A stretch of DNA of 64,000 bases, taken from Purpureocillium takamizusanense (taxonomy: Eukaryota > Ascomycota > Sordariomycetes > Hypocreales > Ophiocordycipitaceae). Location: positions 372,001 to 436,000 of the forward strand of contig NC_063076.1 of NCBI RefSeq assembly GCF_022605165.1. Reading direction: 5' to 3'. A program made the position numbers and the translations under genes. The notes beneath the pieces are model-generated. The model was given only the letters and a program-made list of their open reading frames with translations. It made no database searches and was not told the origin of the DNA. Every line of letters begins with the position of its first letter. The stretch's first letter is position 1. Below are positions 53,708-64,000 of the stretch, one piece after another.

Positions 53708-54361
53708 TCAGCCATCAACGTTGTCTATGCCCAGAGCCACCCTGCACGCCGGGTAGCCGACAGAAACCTCGTGCAACGCGCCGTCATCGACCCTCCGGTC
53801 CTTGAACAGCCCCTCACACTCCATCATGCCGTCCCAGTCGGTCGCGTAGCCATCCACCGAGGTCGAGTTGAGCACCGCCCGATGAAGCTTCCTCCACGCA
53901 AACACGCAGCGGTGGCGGAGGTACCTCTCGGTGACGAAGAGCGTCGAGTGCTGGCCCTGCATGACGTTTGCCAGCGATATGGAATTGGACGTGGGATCCG
54001 GACGCTTCCAGTAGTGCCACTGCTGCACGCTCAGAAACTCCTTGGTGAGCTCAAAGTCGTGGCAGGCATCGGGCAGCCATGCCATGGCAATGGGGTCAAA
54101 CATGCACCCGCGGTTGCGGGCCGTTAGGGGACTGTCTCCGCATGGACGGACCTGAGCGTTTTCCACGGGCGACCAGACCGAGGCGGCGACGGAGGCGCGA
54201 TACAGGTCGTAGCCCGCAAAGAGAACGCCAAGGCAGAGGAGCGAGGCCACGACCTGTAACAGGCATCTGAACAGTTTCGACCCGTCGAGATGCTTAGGGT
54301 AGCCGTCTTCTCCCTCTTTGCCGTCGCCAGGCGGGGCCAGGAAGGCCACCGTCTCCTCCAT
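53708..54361 (-). CDS. Single-pass membrane protein with CG...GCxFD motif, copy 1
   Basis: 217 aa from ATG at 54361. An upstream exon starting near 54510 (MDHKFMSS) could be spliced on, which would add about 29 residues. A membrane helix (about 30-52: CLLQVVASLLCLGVLFAGY) is followed by a lumenal domain with PCGDSPLTARNRGCMFD, AMAWLPDAC and a Trp/Tyr segment QQWHYW, then RYLRHRCVFAWRKLHRAVLN. The two genes at 54808 and 56673 share CG-x-S...GC-x-FD and C-x2-SWRK-like elements. Those two keep HxxHC at the equivalent place; here it reads LRHRC. It may be a distant or degenerate relative of DUF3328. Function unknown, probably cluster-linked. Confidence 0.75.
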   Translation of the reverse strand: MEETVAFLAPPGDGKEGEDGYPKHLDGSKLFRCLLQVVASLLCLGVLFAGYDLYRASVAASVWSPVENAQVRPCGDSPLTARNRGCMFDPIAMAWLPDACHDFELTKEFLSVQQWHYWKRPDPTSNSISLANVMQGQHSTLFVTERYLRHRCVFAWRKLHRAVLNSTSVDGYATDWDGMMECEGLFKDRRVDDGALHEVSVGYPACRVALGIDNVDG

Positions 54362-54807
54362 CGCCTCCTCTACGGCGGCGTCGCCGACATCCAAGCTCGA
54401 CCTCGGGCTTGGCGGCTCCAAGGGGGCCTTGTGGTTCGCTGACAGCCCAGGAGGTCAGCTTCGACTTCGCACTCGGGTGTGAGCTACTTGCCGTAACGAG
54501 AAGACATGAACTTGTGATCCATTGCAACAGACAGCTAGAGTGACCGTGATGCCAACAGCTGCGAATGACTCCTTGAGCAAGTCGTGCGGTATGAGAGTGC
54601 CCCGGAGGCACCTGGTATCAGGCCAAAGCCTCTTGGATGCAGTAAGCGGGGTGCTATGCATCCTTGTCTTGGACGCACCACCGTACGGACTCAGGGCTGA
54701 CCCGCCGTGGGCATCAAACGTCTTCAGGTTTGTGTCCGCAAGTTGCCGTCACTCCGTCGTTTCTTCTGGTTGCCTTACAAGCTCACTACAAAATCGCCAT
54801 TGACGAA
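54362..54807. other. Divergent promoter between two CG...GCxFD genes
   Basis: The short gap between start codons probably contains a first exon of the minus-strand gene and the shared promoter. No other gene is supported. Confidence 0.4.
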
Positions 54808-55589
54808 ATGGAAAAGACTATCGGTACGGCCACGAGTTCATGTACAGATCTTTGCTGACCGGCTCAGCAGCTTCCTTGAGCCGCTCCTGGCGGCGGATGA
54901 CCAGCGAGGCGGCCTCACGGCCAGTGCCCTCCAGGCAAACTCCAAGATCGACTACGGCCAGGGAGGCGGGCATGTTCAGCTTCACCAAGGAGCTCCGCCG
55001 CAACCGTGGCACGAGTGCCGCGATTGTGATCCTATCCATTCTCATCTTGGGCCTCGAGATCGTTGCGCAGACTGGTTTCCCTCACTCCAGCCGCGACAAC
55101 AGCACTTCAACGCCAGGCAGGCCAAGTCAGCAGGCGGTGGTTTCCGGCGAGCTGACGAAAACCCACTGCGGCTCGTCTGCCGAAGAGGCACGCCGACAGG
55201 GCTGTCGGTTTGACGAGCTCAGTCTTGCGTGGCAGGCGCCGGCCTGCTACGACAAAGAGACCATCGACGAGTTCCTGGCGGCCGGCGACTGGGAATTCTT
55301 TGCCGACGAGCACAGCACGGAAACCGTCCCGCACGACGAGCTGGCTCTGGCTCAGGAGCCGGTGCACGTCACCCTCCAGTTCCACATAGCGCACTGCCTC
55401 TTTTCGCGGCGACAGATGGTGAGACTGCTCCTGCGCGGGGCGGCCATGGACACCCACTTGGGCGCGTACAGGCACACCGACTATTGCGGCAAGACGATGC
55501 TCAACGAGGAGGGGAGAGGCAACGACAGGCACACCAAGGCGCCGGCCATCTACCCAGTGTGCAAGCCGCTTCAGGCTTGGGGGAGCTGA
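54808..55589 (+). CDS. Single-pass membrane protein with CG...GCxFD and HxxHC, copy 2
   Basis: Preferred model is join(54808..54823, 54868..55589): a 5-codon first exon (MEKTI) spliced with a GTACGG donor and a CTGAC branch, about 245 aa. The unspliced alternative starts at ATG 54840. A membrane helix SAAIVILSILILGLEIVA is followed by THCGSSAEEARRQGCRFD, LAWQAPACYDKE, a WEFFAD segment, then LQFHIAHC (HxxHC) and RRQMVRLLLRG. The last part has DYCGKTM. This shares its layout with copies 1 and 3. HxxHC after a membrane helix recalls UstYa proteins, but only one such motif is present. Role in the peptide pathway is inferred from position. Confidence 0.78.
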
Positions 55590-56672
55590 GTGCCTATGCG
55601 AGGCGGCGCAGCTTCGCACGCAAACGGTGGATTGGATGGCCTGGATGATCGTGACAGACGGTGCAGACAGTGACAGACGACAGATGAGAGACATTATTCT
55701 TCAATCCGAATTCTGCTTTATAATCCTTGGGCATGTGTCTCATCGGTCAGCCCAGCGATCTGCTGTGACAACGATCTGCTGTGACGGGCTGCAGCGATCC
55801 CATGGTGGCGGGCTGAACCGTTCACTAGCGTTGCACGGCAGTGGCAGGCATGCGTCCTGACGACGAGGTGCCGGCATGCCGGCGACGCTCACTCACGGCA
55901 ATCAGAGACTGACAACGTGCCCAAAGCGGTCCGTAGCGTTCCAAAGTTGCGGTACGGGCCGTGTCTCGGATGGTGCCGCCACCGCTTGTCGCGGAACCTC
56001 GAGCGACTAGCAACTTGCTCGACTGCTGGGGAAGTGTGCCAAACGGCACCGCCGGCGGCGGTTCGTCCTAGCCGAAGAACGACGTCGCTGTGGCGCGCCG
56101 ATCGTGGCCACCGGATTCGCAGCGGATGGACCCGTTGAGGTTTCGTCGTGTCCGACGCGGGCCGCCAGACTAGTTGCGGCGCCGAGACAGAAAGTGCACT
56201 GCTGCGGATGGACACTGCTGTAGAAACATGCAGTTCTCGGCTGTCAGCTCTAGACGGCGCTACGCTTTGCCGGCCTTCCGTCGAGATACTCTGCCGCTGA
56301 GTGACGACAGCAAACGAGACACCAATGGCGTCATGAGAATGTGCCGGCGGTGCTTAAGCCAACTGAGGCCGCGGGACGATGGCGACAGATCGTCAAGACA
56401 GCGCAAGCACAGCGGCCGATCAACGGAGTGGTCTGGTTATCGCCGAGGACTTGTAAGTGCCGCCTCGACGAGCAGCAAGGGTCGACTGGCTGCTCCCCGA
56501 CATGTTTCTGGCCCCTTGCTGGTTGACCAGCCCGTTCGTCTTCTCTGTGCCAAATTAGTTAAAGGACGCATTGTGCTGTGTGGACGCTGCTCCTGCACAC
56601 TCGTCCATCTCTTGGTAGGCGTGCCCCTTCCATCGTCTTCGACAGCAGCTGACCCGTGCAGACATCGTCGAC
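55590..56672. other. Intergenic within the peptide cluster
   Basis: About 1.1 kb without a supported gene on either strand. Short CGATCTGCTGTGAC repeats occur near 55757-55785. A decayed gene cannot be excluded. Confidence 0.4.
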
Positions 56673-57485
56673 ATGGATAAAGTCAACAAGGAACAGCCAC
56701 ATCTCGCGGACAAGGAGCAGTATGACAGTCTCTTGACCGGAACGGACTCGGAGTCGGTCGACCTGGATGCCATCGGGGCCTGGTCACGGCGCCGGCGATG
56801 GGGGATTCGCGCCCCAATTTTCATCGTTCCCGCCGTCCTTCTTTTGGTCGCTGCGGTGACGCTCGTGGCCATCGAGTCGTCCAATGTGTCGCGGATGCAC
56901 ACTCTCTTCGCGCAGTTGCACCACAAGCTCGACGCGCTCGACCGGCATGTGCAGGCACCAGTGCCGGTGCCGGTGCCGGCGTCGGCGCCGGACGGCCCCT
57001 GGACGGCAGCCGCGCCGACTGGCGAGGAGCTGGGCCACTGCGGCTCGTCCATCGCTGAGGCACGCTCCCTCGGGTGCATCTTCGACCCCATGTCGTGGGC
57101 GTGGCAGCGGCCCGAGTGCTACCACCCGGAGCTCGTCGCCGACTTCCTCGCGCGCATGGACTGGCGCTTCTACCTGACCAAGGAGGCGCTGCCGTCCGAC
57201 GAGGTGCCTCGTGAGGCCTGGGTCCGAGGCGACTACCTGTCGCTCTACGGACCGGGCGCGTGGCACAGCTTCCACTGCACCTACTCGTGGCGCAAGTTCC
57301 ACGAGGCCTTTCAGGACAAGAGGCCCATGGACAACGACATCCTGCAAATGGAGCACACCATGCACTGCGACACCATATTCCTGCACGACCTGGATCCGAA
57401 CCTGTCCGCGGCGTGCGACACGGCGCCAGGGGGCTGCAACACGACCGAGGTCAATGCCGGCTTCAACTCGTGCGGCTGGTACTGA
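56673..57485 (+). CDS. Single-pass membrane protein with CG...GCxFD and HxxHC, copy 3
   Basis: Single exon, 270 aa, ATG at 56673. An acidic cytosolic tail is followed by a membrane helix at about 50-72 (IFIVPAVLLLVAAVTLVAI). A short helix and a Pro/Val/Ala linker (PVPVPVPASAP) come next. Then GHCGSSIAEARSLGCIFD (Cys at about 124 and 136), SWAWQRPEC, DWRFYL, and WHSFHCTYSWRKFHEAF with HxxHC at about 198-202. The C-terminus has several Cys (CDT, CDTAPGGCNT, SCGWY). It is the best-conserved of the three related genes in this cluster. It may be a lumenal oxidoreductase related to DUF3328, but that is inference. Confidence 0.85.
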   Translation: MDKVNKEQPHLADKEQYDSLLTGTDSESVDLDAIGAWSRRRRWGIRAPIFIVPAVLLLVAAVTLVAIESSNVSRMHTLFAQLHHKLDALDRHVQAPVPVPVPASAPDGPWTAAAPTGEELGHCGSSIAEARSLGCIFDPMSWAWQRPECYHPELVADFLARMDWRFYLTKEALPSDEVPREAWVRGDYLSLYGPGAWHSFHCTYSWRKFHEAFQDKRPMDNDILQMEHTMHCDTIFLHDLDPNLSAACDTAPGGCNTTEVNAGFNSCGWY

Positions 57486-58666
57486 TGATCCGTGGGTGTG
57501 CTGGGCGGCGGGGGAGTTGATATGGATGGCGCTGGCCCGGGCTGCGGTCGTCGGCAGCGCGAAGAGGCGAAGTGGGTGAAGTGGTGAGGCGAGGGCTCCG
57601 CCAGACTGAAGGGCGCCGGAGTAGTATGTAGTTTCGTCCAACAAGGCTTTCGAGTAGACCGCTCGCTCATCAACGACGTCCATGTGTGATTTTGTCATGC
57701 AGCGGCAGCTGATGGCGTCAATTGCCCCTGAAAGGAACCAACAGCCGGATCCTCTGATCCACCAACATGGCCCTGGTCACGGCCTTGGGATGTCCGTCAG
57801 CCAGCTAGCGTGTTTTGAGCCGTTGATGCAGAACCAACGTGGTGAATAGGCCCGACTTACGGGGTCCGCTGTTGACGAACGGCGGAGAAGACTCCAACAA
57901 GCGTTCTTTGAATACTCACGGATGCTCAGTACGAGAGCCACGCGGCAAAGGAACTTGAATGTATGGTGCTGCTCTCTGCTCCGTGTTTCCATATGGCGCG
58001 GTATGGCTGAGTTTTCCTCGACGTTGCTGTGGTTGGCTGTCTCAGGGGGAGACGAATACCTGCCAATGGGGCGATGCAACAGACTGCGTGGCCAAGAGAC
58101 AGAGTCAGTCGCCTAGCACTCAGTCTTCCACAAGAAGCTTGGGGCCGGGACAGGCCGTCCATGTGAGACACAGCTCGGTAGCAGTCGCCCCTGGCCGGGG
58201 GGAGGCGGATGGACGAGCTCATGGTCGAGGCTCGCCGCTCACCTGCTCAACGTACTTACTTGATCCCAAGTATATTGCACGAATGCACCATCTCCGGAGC
58301 AGTCCGCAAACGCGTCGCAAGTGCACGCGCGGCAGCCCTCGCGGAGCACGCCCGAGGCGCAATGACCACGTCGGAGCGGCCTCTGACGCATTCGGCAAGC
58401 CAGCCGTTGGGTGAACGTGTGTTGTGTTTGGATCGGCACCATTTGCGGGGACGGCAGGTGGAAATGAGTGTCTTGTCCCTGGTTTGCAGTTGGGGGCGGC
58501 GCTCAGCTCGACTCATATCAGGGCTTACATAACATGACAACAGCGCCCGCCAGCCCGCCAGCCCGCCAGCCCGCCAGCCAGCCATGGAAGCTAATAAACT
58601 CGCCGCTCCACCACTGGCCAAGCCATCACGGCATTAAAAACGCCAGCCTCTTGTAAGTCGCCGGCC
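57486..58666. other. Intergenic, promoter of the ABC transporter
   Basis: About 1.2 kb with no supported gene. Near its end (58545-58583) are four to five AGCCCGCC-type units. A GTAAGT at 58653 followed by CCGCAG at 58719 could form an intron around the transporter's start codon, but using it gives no in-frame upstream ATG. Confidence 0.45.
58545..58583 (+). repeat. Short AGCCCGCC tandem repeat
   Basis: About four copies of an 8-base unit with partial units at the end, in the leader region of the ABC transporter. Confidence 0.75.
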
Positions 58667-61600
58667 ATGTCGTGGCGAGCAGCGGTGACCACCGCGACCC
58701 ATGGCTGCTCTCCGCAGGCCGACGATGTCTTCGGGCCCGTCGTCGGTCGAGAATGCCGCGGCGGCTTCGACTTGACCCTGTTGTTCGAGCAGGCCGTGCT
58801 GTCGATAATTCCGGCGGCCATCATCATCGTCGCCTTTCCGCTGCGCTTCGCCTACCTCGCCACCGCTCGACCGAAATCGATTCTTCATCCCGCGCGCTTC
58901 TTCAAGCTGGTACGGCTCCGTTGGCCTCTCTTTGACCACCTTGGCCACCTGGTCGTGAAGACATTTGAATGCTGATTCGGTCTGCAGTTCGCAGCCTCCG
59001 TCTTTCTCCTCCTTCAGGTCGCGCTTCTTGTCCTGTGGTCCCGCGATGAGGTGAACCGCACGAGGGCCTCGCTGCCCCTGGCCGTCCTCAATGTCATCGT
59101 GGGCCTTCAGCTGGTGGTGCTGTCGTGGATGGAGGACGGCCGGTCGATCCGCCCCTCGACCATGCTGGGCACCTACCTCGCCATCACCGTCATCCTCGAC
59201 ATTGCGCAGGCAAGGACACTGTGGCTTCGACACCTAAGCACGCCCATTGCCGCCGTCTTCTCCGCCACGGTGGCCGTCAAGGCCGTCATGTTGCTGCTCG
59301 AGAGCCGCAAAAAGACCACATACCTCAAGCAAGCCCACGCGGACCTCCCGCCCGAGGCCACCAGCGGCATCATCAACCGCAGCTTCCTCTGGTGGCTCAA
59401 CGACCTGTTCCGCCGAGGCCTCTCCACCCATCTCACCCTCGACGACCTGTATCCCTTGGACGACGAGCTTGCCTCGGGCCCCTTGAGCACCAAAATTCAA
59501 CAAGCCTGGTCGCGGCGACGCAAGCCCGAGCGCCGCTTCGAGTTTCCCCTCGCGGCCTGGCGGGCTCTGCGCTGGCACATCCTGTCCGCCATCGTCCCCC
59601 GGCTGTTTCTGATTGCGTTTACGTTTGCACAGCCCTTTTTGATTTCTCGCGTCCTGGACCTGCTGTCCGAGCCCGACAGCCAGCCAGCCCGCAACGTGGG
59701 CTACTCGCTGATCCTTGCGGCGGCCGTCATCTACATGGGACTGACGCTGTCGACCCTCTACTACAACCACAGCGTCTACCGGTTCATGACAATGTTCCGT
59801 GGCGCCAGCGTCGCGCTCATCTTCAACCACATGCTCACGCTTCCCCTCGGCGAATACGATGATTCGGCCGTCGTGACTCTGATGAGCACCGACGTGGACC
59901 GCATCGTGCTCTGCCTCATCAGCCTCAATGAAATCTGGGCGCGCGTCATCGAGGTTGCCGTGGGAGTCGTGCTGCTGGCGCGGCAGCTTGGCTGGGTCTG
60001 CCTTGTGCCGCTCTTTGTCGTCGTCGGTGAGTTCCATGTCCTCTGAGGGCCACGAAACCGAGCGCTGATGATGCAGTGTCCTTTTTTGGCAGCGCGGAAA
60101 TCTCGAGGACCATCGGCGCCCGCCAAAAGGTTTGGATAGACGCCGTGCAGCAACGAATCACCATCACGGCCTCGATGCTTGCCGAGATGAGGAGCGTCAA
60201 GATGATGGGGCTGAGCCCGGTGTTGTCTGCCATTGTCCAGGATCAGCGAGTCCAGGAAACGCGGCGCATGGCGGCGTCCCGATGGAGCATCGTCTGGCAA
60301 AACGTCGTGCAGAACCTGCCCTGGGCGCTGGCCCCCTCGCTCACCTTCATCATCTACGTCGCGCAGGCCACGGCACGGGGCAGCTCTTCCATCGACGTCA
60401 CCCAGGCCTTTACCGCCTTGTCCATCATCACGCTGCTCACGGATCCTGCCGCCAAGCTTCTGAGTGCCATACCTTCCACTGCTGCGAGCTTGGGCTGCTT
60501 CGATCGGATCCAGGAATTCCTCGTAGCACGTCCCAGGACCGACCCCCGCTTCGTTGTGTCGCCGTCGAGAACGACACAAGGGCAAGAGGCCGCCACGATC
60601 TCGATGCAAAACATGTCGCTCCGCCCCGTCGCCACCGCCGAGCCCGTCCTGACGGACGTCAACTTCGCCATCGCCCGCGGGTCACTGGCCATGGTCGTTG
60701 GCCCCGTCGGGTCCGGCAAGACGACCCTGATCAAGGGCATTTTAGGCGAGGTCAAGGACCAGAACGGCGGCTCCGTCAGGATCGCCAGCAAGCAGGTCGC
60801 GTTGTGCGTTCAAGTACCTTGGCTGCCCAACACGACGATCCGGGAGGCCATCTCAGGCTACGTGGAGGAGGGGCAAAGCGTCGATCAGGCGTGGTACCGG
60901 AAATGCCTGCATGCATGCGCGCTCGACTACGATCTCGATCGCCTGGCAGACGGCGAAGACACCCTTGTAGGCAGTGCGAGCACGGTCCTCAGCGGTGGCC
61001 AGAGAGCGCGGGTTGCTCTGGCTCGCGCGGTCTACGCCCGGACGGACATTGTGCTCCTCGACGACGTGCTGGGCGCTTTGGACACCAATACGCAGGCCAC
61101 AATCATGTCTCGCCTGTTTGGCAGCGAAGGCTTGCTGAAGAAGCGCAACGTGACTGTGGTGCTCGCGACGCACGCCAGTGAGTGGCGTGGCCCTGCATCT
61201 GTGGCTTGCCGTGCTAACTCGCAGCAGCCGAATTTCTCAAATATGCCGACAAGGTCCTCATCGTTTCTGATGGACGGGTCAAGGATGGCGGCAAGGGCGA
61301 CGGTTCTATCCCCAAGGAGCTCATCAATGCTCTCAAGGCCACGTCCAGCCCCTCGGCGGATCAAGTCGAGCCCAAGGAACCCAACGCCAAGGACAGGGCG
61401 GAGGAGATTGCCGAGGCCAATGAAGTGAGTGACATGAACAGGTCGGAAGGCGACCTGGACGTGTATCGGTACTACTTCAAGTCTGTCGGCTGGCCCAAGA
61501 CTGCCCTCTTCGTCGGGTTTGTCATTGTGGACGTTTTCTGCAGCAGCTTCAGCAGTATGTGTGTTCCAGCCATGACGGATGGATGAGGAAGCTAACAACA

Positions 61601-63496
61601 GCAGCGATCTGGTTGAAGTGGTGGGCCGAGGTTGATGGGGGCCAGATCGCGCTCTACATGAGCGTCTACGTCGCCCTGGCGTTCCTGACGTCCGTGGGAA
61701 CCGGTGGATACGTCTGGTAAGAGTCTCTGACAGTGCAAGAGAAGATGAAGCTCACCCAGGCAGGTCCATACTGATCCTCATCTCTCCGTACACCGCGCGT
61801 AAATTGCACGCTGTGCTGCTACGGGTTGTCATGAGGTGCGTGCGAGTCCGTTCGAGCCGATGCTTTTCTAACACTGTCCAGGGCGCCTCAATCGTTCTTC
61901 TCGGCCACGGACAGCGGGTCGATTCTCAACCGGTTCAGCCAGGACATGACCATCATCGAGGGACAGCTGCCCATCGGCATCCTCATCGCCGTCTCAAGTG
62001 TGTATGCTCCCCGCGAGCCATGGACGCAGCTAACGCCAGTAGATTTGTTCTCGTCGCTCGCGGCCGCGGCCCTGGTCACCACGGGCTCCGTTTACATGGT
62101 CGTCAGTGTCCCGTTCCTTGTCTTTACCATCTGGGCGCTGCAGCACGTGTACCTCCACACCTCGAGGCAGCTGCGGCTGCTGGACCTCGAAAGCAAGAGC
62201 CCGCTATATTCCCACTTCCTGGAAACCGTAGGCGGCCTCGCCACTATCCGCGCGTTTGGATGGCAATCGCGTTTCAAGGCCAAGAATGAGAGGCTGCTGG
62301 ACTACTCGCAGCGGCCGCACTACCTCTTGTACTGCAGCCAGCGGTGGCTCAACCTCGTCTTGGACCTCATCGTCGGCGCGCAGGCCGTCCTCGTCGTCGG
62401 CCTCGCTGTTGGGCTTCGACGCTCCACCAGCCCCGGTCTTCTCGGTGTCTCCCTGAACAGCACGTTGTGTAAGTGCAGTCATTGCTCTCAACGATTGCCG
62501 TGCCATGACTCACAGTTCGATAGCCTTTAGCGGCGCTCTCTCGTCCCTCGTGTCAGGCTGGACGATGCTGGAAACCTCGCTCGGCTCGATTGCGAGGTTG
62601 ATGAGCTTCGAGGCTACGGTCAAGCCAGAGGACAAGCCCGGCGAGACGTACCAGCCGCCACCCAGCTGGCCAGAGCGCGGTGCCGTTGAATTTCGCCAAG
62701 TCACCGCTGTCCACAGGCAAGTATCCCGGTCCAAGGAGTGGGCATTGCTAACGAGCGGCAGTCCCGGAGCCGTGGGCATTTGCGAGGTTAGTCTGGAGAT
62801 CAAGCCGGGCCAAAAGGTCGGCGTGTGCGGCCGCACAGGAAGGTTAGTTTCAAGCAGACCAACGACTGCCTGGCGATGGCTGACAAGCATTGCAGCGGCA
62901 AGAGCTCGCTCGTAGCTACTCTGGTGAGGCTATTGGAGATGGACTCCGGTTCCATATTCATTGACGGAGTGGACGTTGCCACGGTGCCACGCGAAACGAT
63001 CCGCGAGCGCCTCGTCAGTCTCCCGCAAGATCCACTGGTCCTCAATGGCAGCGTGCGCCTCAACGTGGACCCAGAAGAGCGAAGCACCGATGAAGCCGTG
63101 GCGACGGCGCTGGACCGCGTGGGCCTTGGGGATTTTGCGCAGTCGCGCGGCATCATGGCCGACATCACGGCGACGTCGCTGTCGCGAGGCGAGCAGCAGT
63201 TGCTCGCTCTGGCGCGGGCGGTCGTCAAGAAGCAAGCCTGCGGCAGCACCATTCTGCTGCTGGATGAGGCGACAAGCAACGTCGACGCCGAGACCGATGC
63301 CGTGCTGCAGCGCATCCTGCGTGAAGACTTTTCGGGGTGCACGCGGGTGGCCGTAGCGCACCGCATCGAGACGATTATGGATTCGGACGTGATTGTGGTC
63401 ATGGACTCGGGACGCATCGTAGAGGTTGGTGCGCCTTCGGATCTGTTGCATAAGGAAGACGGGTGGTTCGCCCAACTGGCCGGGTCCAAGGAGTAG
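58667..63496 (+). CDS. ABCC (MRP)-type ABC exporter
   Basis: Eleven exons: join(58667..58909, 58988..60026, 60077..61177, 61228..61554, 61605..61716, 61764..61835, 61882..61997, 62043..62468, 62524..62716, 62762..62842, 62896..63496), 1436 aa, a normal length for fungal ABCC. It has an N-terminal TMD0, then TMD1-NBD1-TMD2-NBD2. NBD1: Walker A GPVGSGKTTL, signature LSGGQRARVALARA, Walker B IVLLDDVLGALD (Asp instead of the catalytic Glu, usual for ABCC NBD1). NBD2: GRTGSGKSSL made across the last splice, LSRGEQQLLALARA, ILLLDEATSNVD. Intron 9 has a GC-AG donor (AG|GCAAGT). It exports or sequesters amphipathic compounds; here export of the cluster peptide is likely. Confidence 0.94.
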
Positions 63497-63647
63497 CCTT
63501 GGGGTTGGATATGCTAGCCCGTCAAGATGCTGTTCGGTTCCGCATCACAGCCGACTGTTGTTTTTGTATTGTCTATGATGTGGGGGTCTGATCTAAGTGA
63601 CAGGAATTTGCTCCAACAGCATTTGCCATTGGCATGGCTTCAGCGCC

Positions 63648-64000
63648 CTACGAAGCGTCACCCTTGACGGGAGATCCGACCATGAGGTCAAGCAAAGAGA
63701 TGACCACCTCAGCAGCAGCCAATGCGGTGGTTTGGCTGACCGTGTCGTAGACGGGCGCGACCTCGACCACGTCGGCGCCTACAATGTTGAGTCCCTCGAG
63801 CCCTTGCAAGATGGTGAGCAGCTCCCTCGTGGACCAACCCCCGGGCTCAGGGGTGCCGGTTGCTAAACAGTCGGTCAGTCGATCACGTTCGTAGTCGGGC
63901 CTCGCGCCGGGGAGGGGTGCATGTGGTGGGAGCACGGCGGGGGACGGGGAGCTTACCGGGAGCAAAGGCGGGATCCAGGACATCAATGTCCACCGTCACG
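63648..64000 (-). CDS. Agmatinase/ureohydrolase-family protein, 3' part
   Basis: Two exons are visible: complement(join(63648..63862, 63957..64000)), with the gene continuing beyond the window. The first visible piece encodes VTVDIDVLDPAFAP, containing the metal-ligand D-x-D-x-x-D-P motif of the arginase/agmatinase family. After a 94-nt GTAAGC...TTTAG intron it continues ATGTPEPGGWSTREL and ends with VVEVAPVYDTVSQTTALAAAE, which is the usual C-terminal signature of agmatinases. It hydrolyses a guanidino compound to urea using a Mn2+ pair. True agmatinase versus guanidinobutyrase cannot be told from this part. Confidence 0.9.

Noticed and set aside
58578..58721. Additional first exon for the ABC transporter (GTAAGT to CCGCAG)
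   Set aside because: The upstream frame that would fit meets a stop before any ATG. ATG 58667 gives a conserved-looking N-terminus (CSPQADDVFGPVV).

Overview
This window is nuclear DNA of a filamentous ascomycete. It is GC-rich, and most genes are interrupted by introns of about 45-120 nt with GTRNGN donors and CTNAC branch sites. Binuclear zinc-cluster regulators, a HET-domain protein, a DUF7732 glycine-rich surface protein and UstYa/DUF3328 proteins are typical of Pezizomycotina. A member of Sordariomycetes/Hypocreales is likely, but that is inference. Exon boundaries below were read by eye from splice signals, reading frame and protein continuity. Several short ORFs open with TTG or GTG, and in those cases the true ATG was sought.

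Housekeeping part, 1-20617: the tail of a short-chain dehydrogenase; a Nudix hydrolase; a Vps38/UVRAG subunit of the Vps34 PI3-kinase complex; the SEA/GATOR2 subunit Rtc1 (WDR24); a HET-domain protein with membrane helices; the exon-junction protein Y14; ribosomal protein eS30 (four exons, 63 aa); a PAF-acetylhydrolase-like esterase; and a long disordered protein with a conserved Cys-rich tail. Then comes a compact cluster of small coiled-coil genes at 20797-22275.

Accessory metabolism and regulation, 23048-43282: a Zn2Cys6 regulator lies tail-to-tail with a PhyH-type dioxygenase. They are followed by an intron-containing tRNA-Leu(CAG), a second Zn2Cys6 regulator directly upstream of a sugar transporter, a seven-exon Dal5-type anion transporter, a protein with four 36-residue repeats and two zinc knuckles, a third Zn2Cys6 regulator, a gene-poor stretch of about 2.8 kb, and the DUF7732 surface protein. 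TAF1 (43283-47358) and a GNAT acetyltransferase (47555-48319) follow.

The highlight is 49163-63496, which looks like an undescribed dikaritin-type (ustiloxin/phomopsin-like) RiPP cluster. Its precursor has a signal peptide and 15 identical copies of a decapeptide ending in Ala-Tyr-Ile, separated mostly by Lys-Arg Kex2 sites. Two divergently transcribed UstYa/DUF3328 genes carry both HxxHC motifs and are the candidate oxidative cyclases. Three related single-pass membrane proteins share a CG...GCxFD motif. An ABCC-type exporter of 11 exons closes the group. In the inferred scheme the precursor enters the secretory pathway, Kex2 releases the repeats, the membrane-bound oxidases crosslink the Tyr-containing core, and the ABC transporter exports or detoxifies the product. 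The window ends in the 3' part of an agmatinase-family gene.
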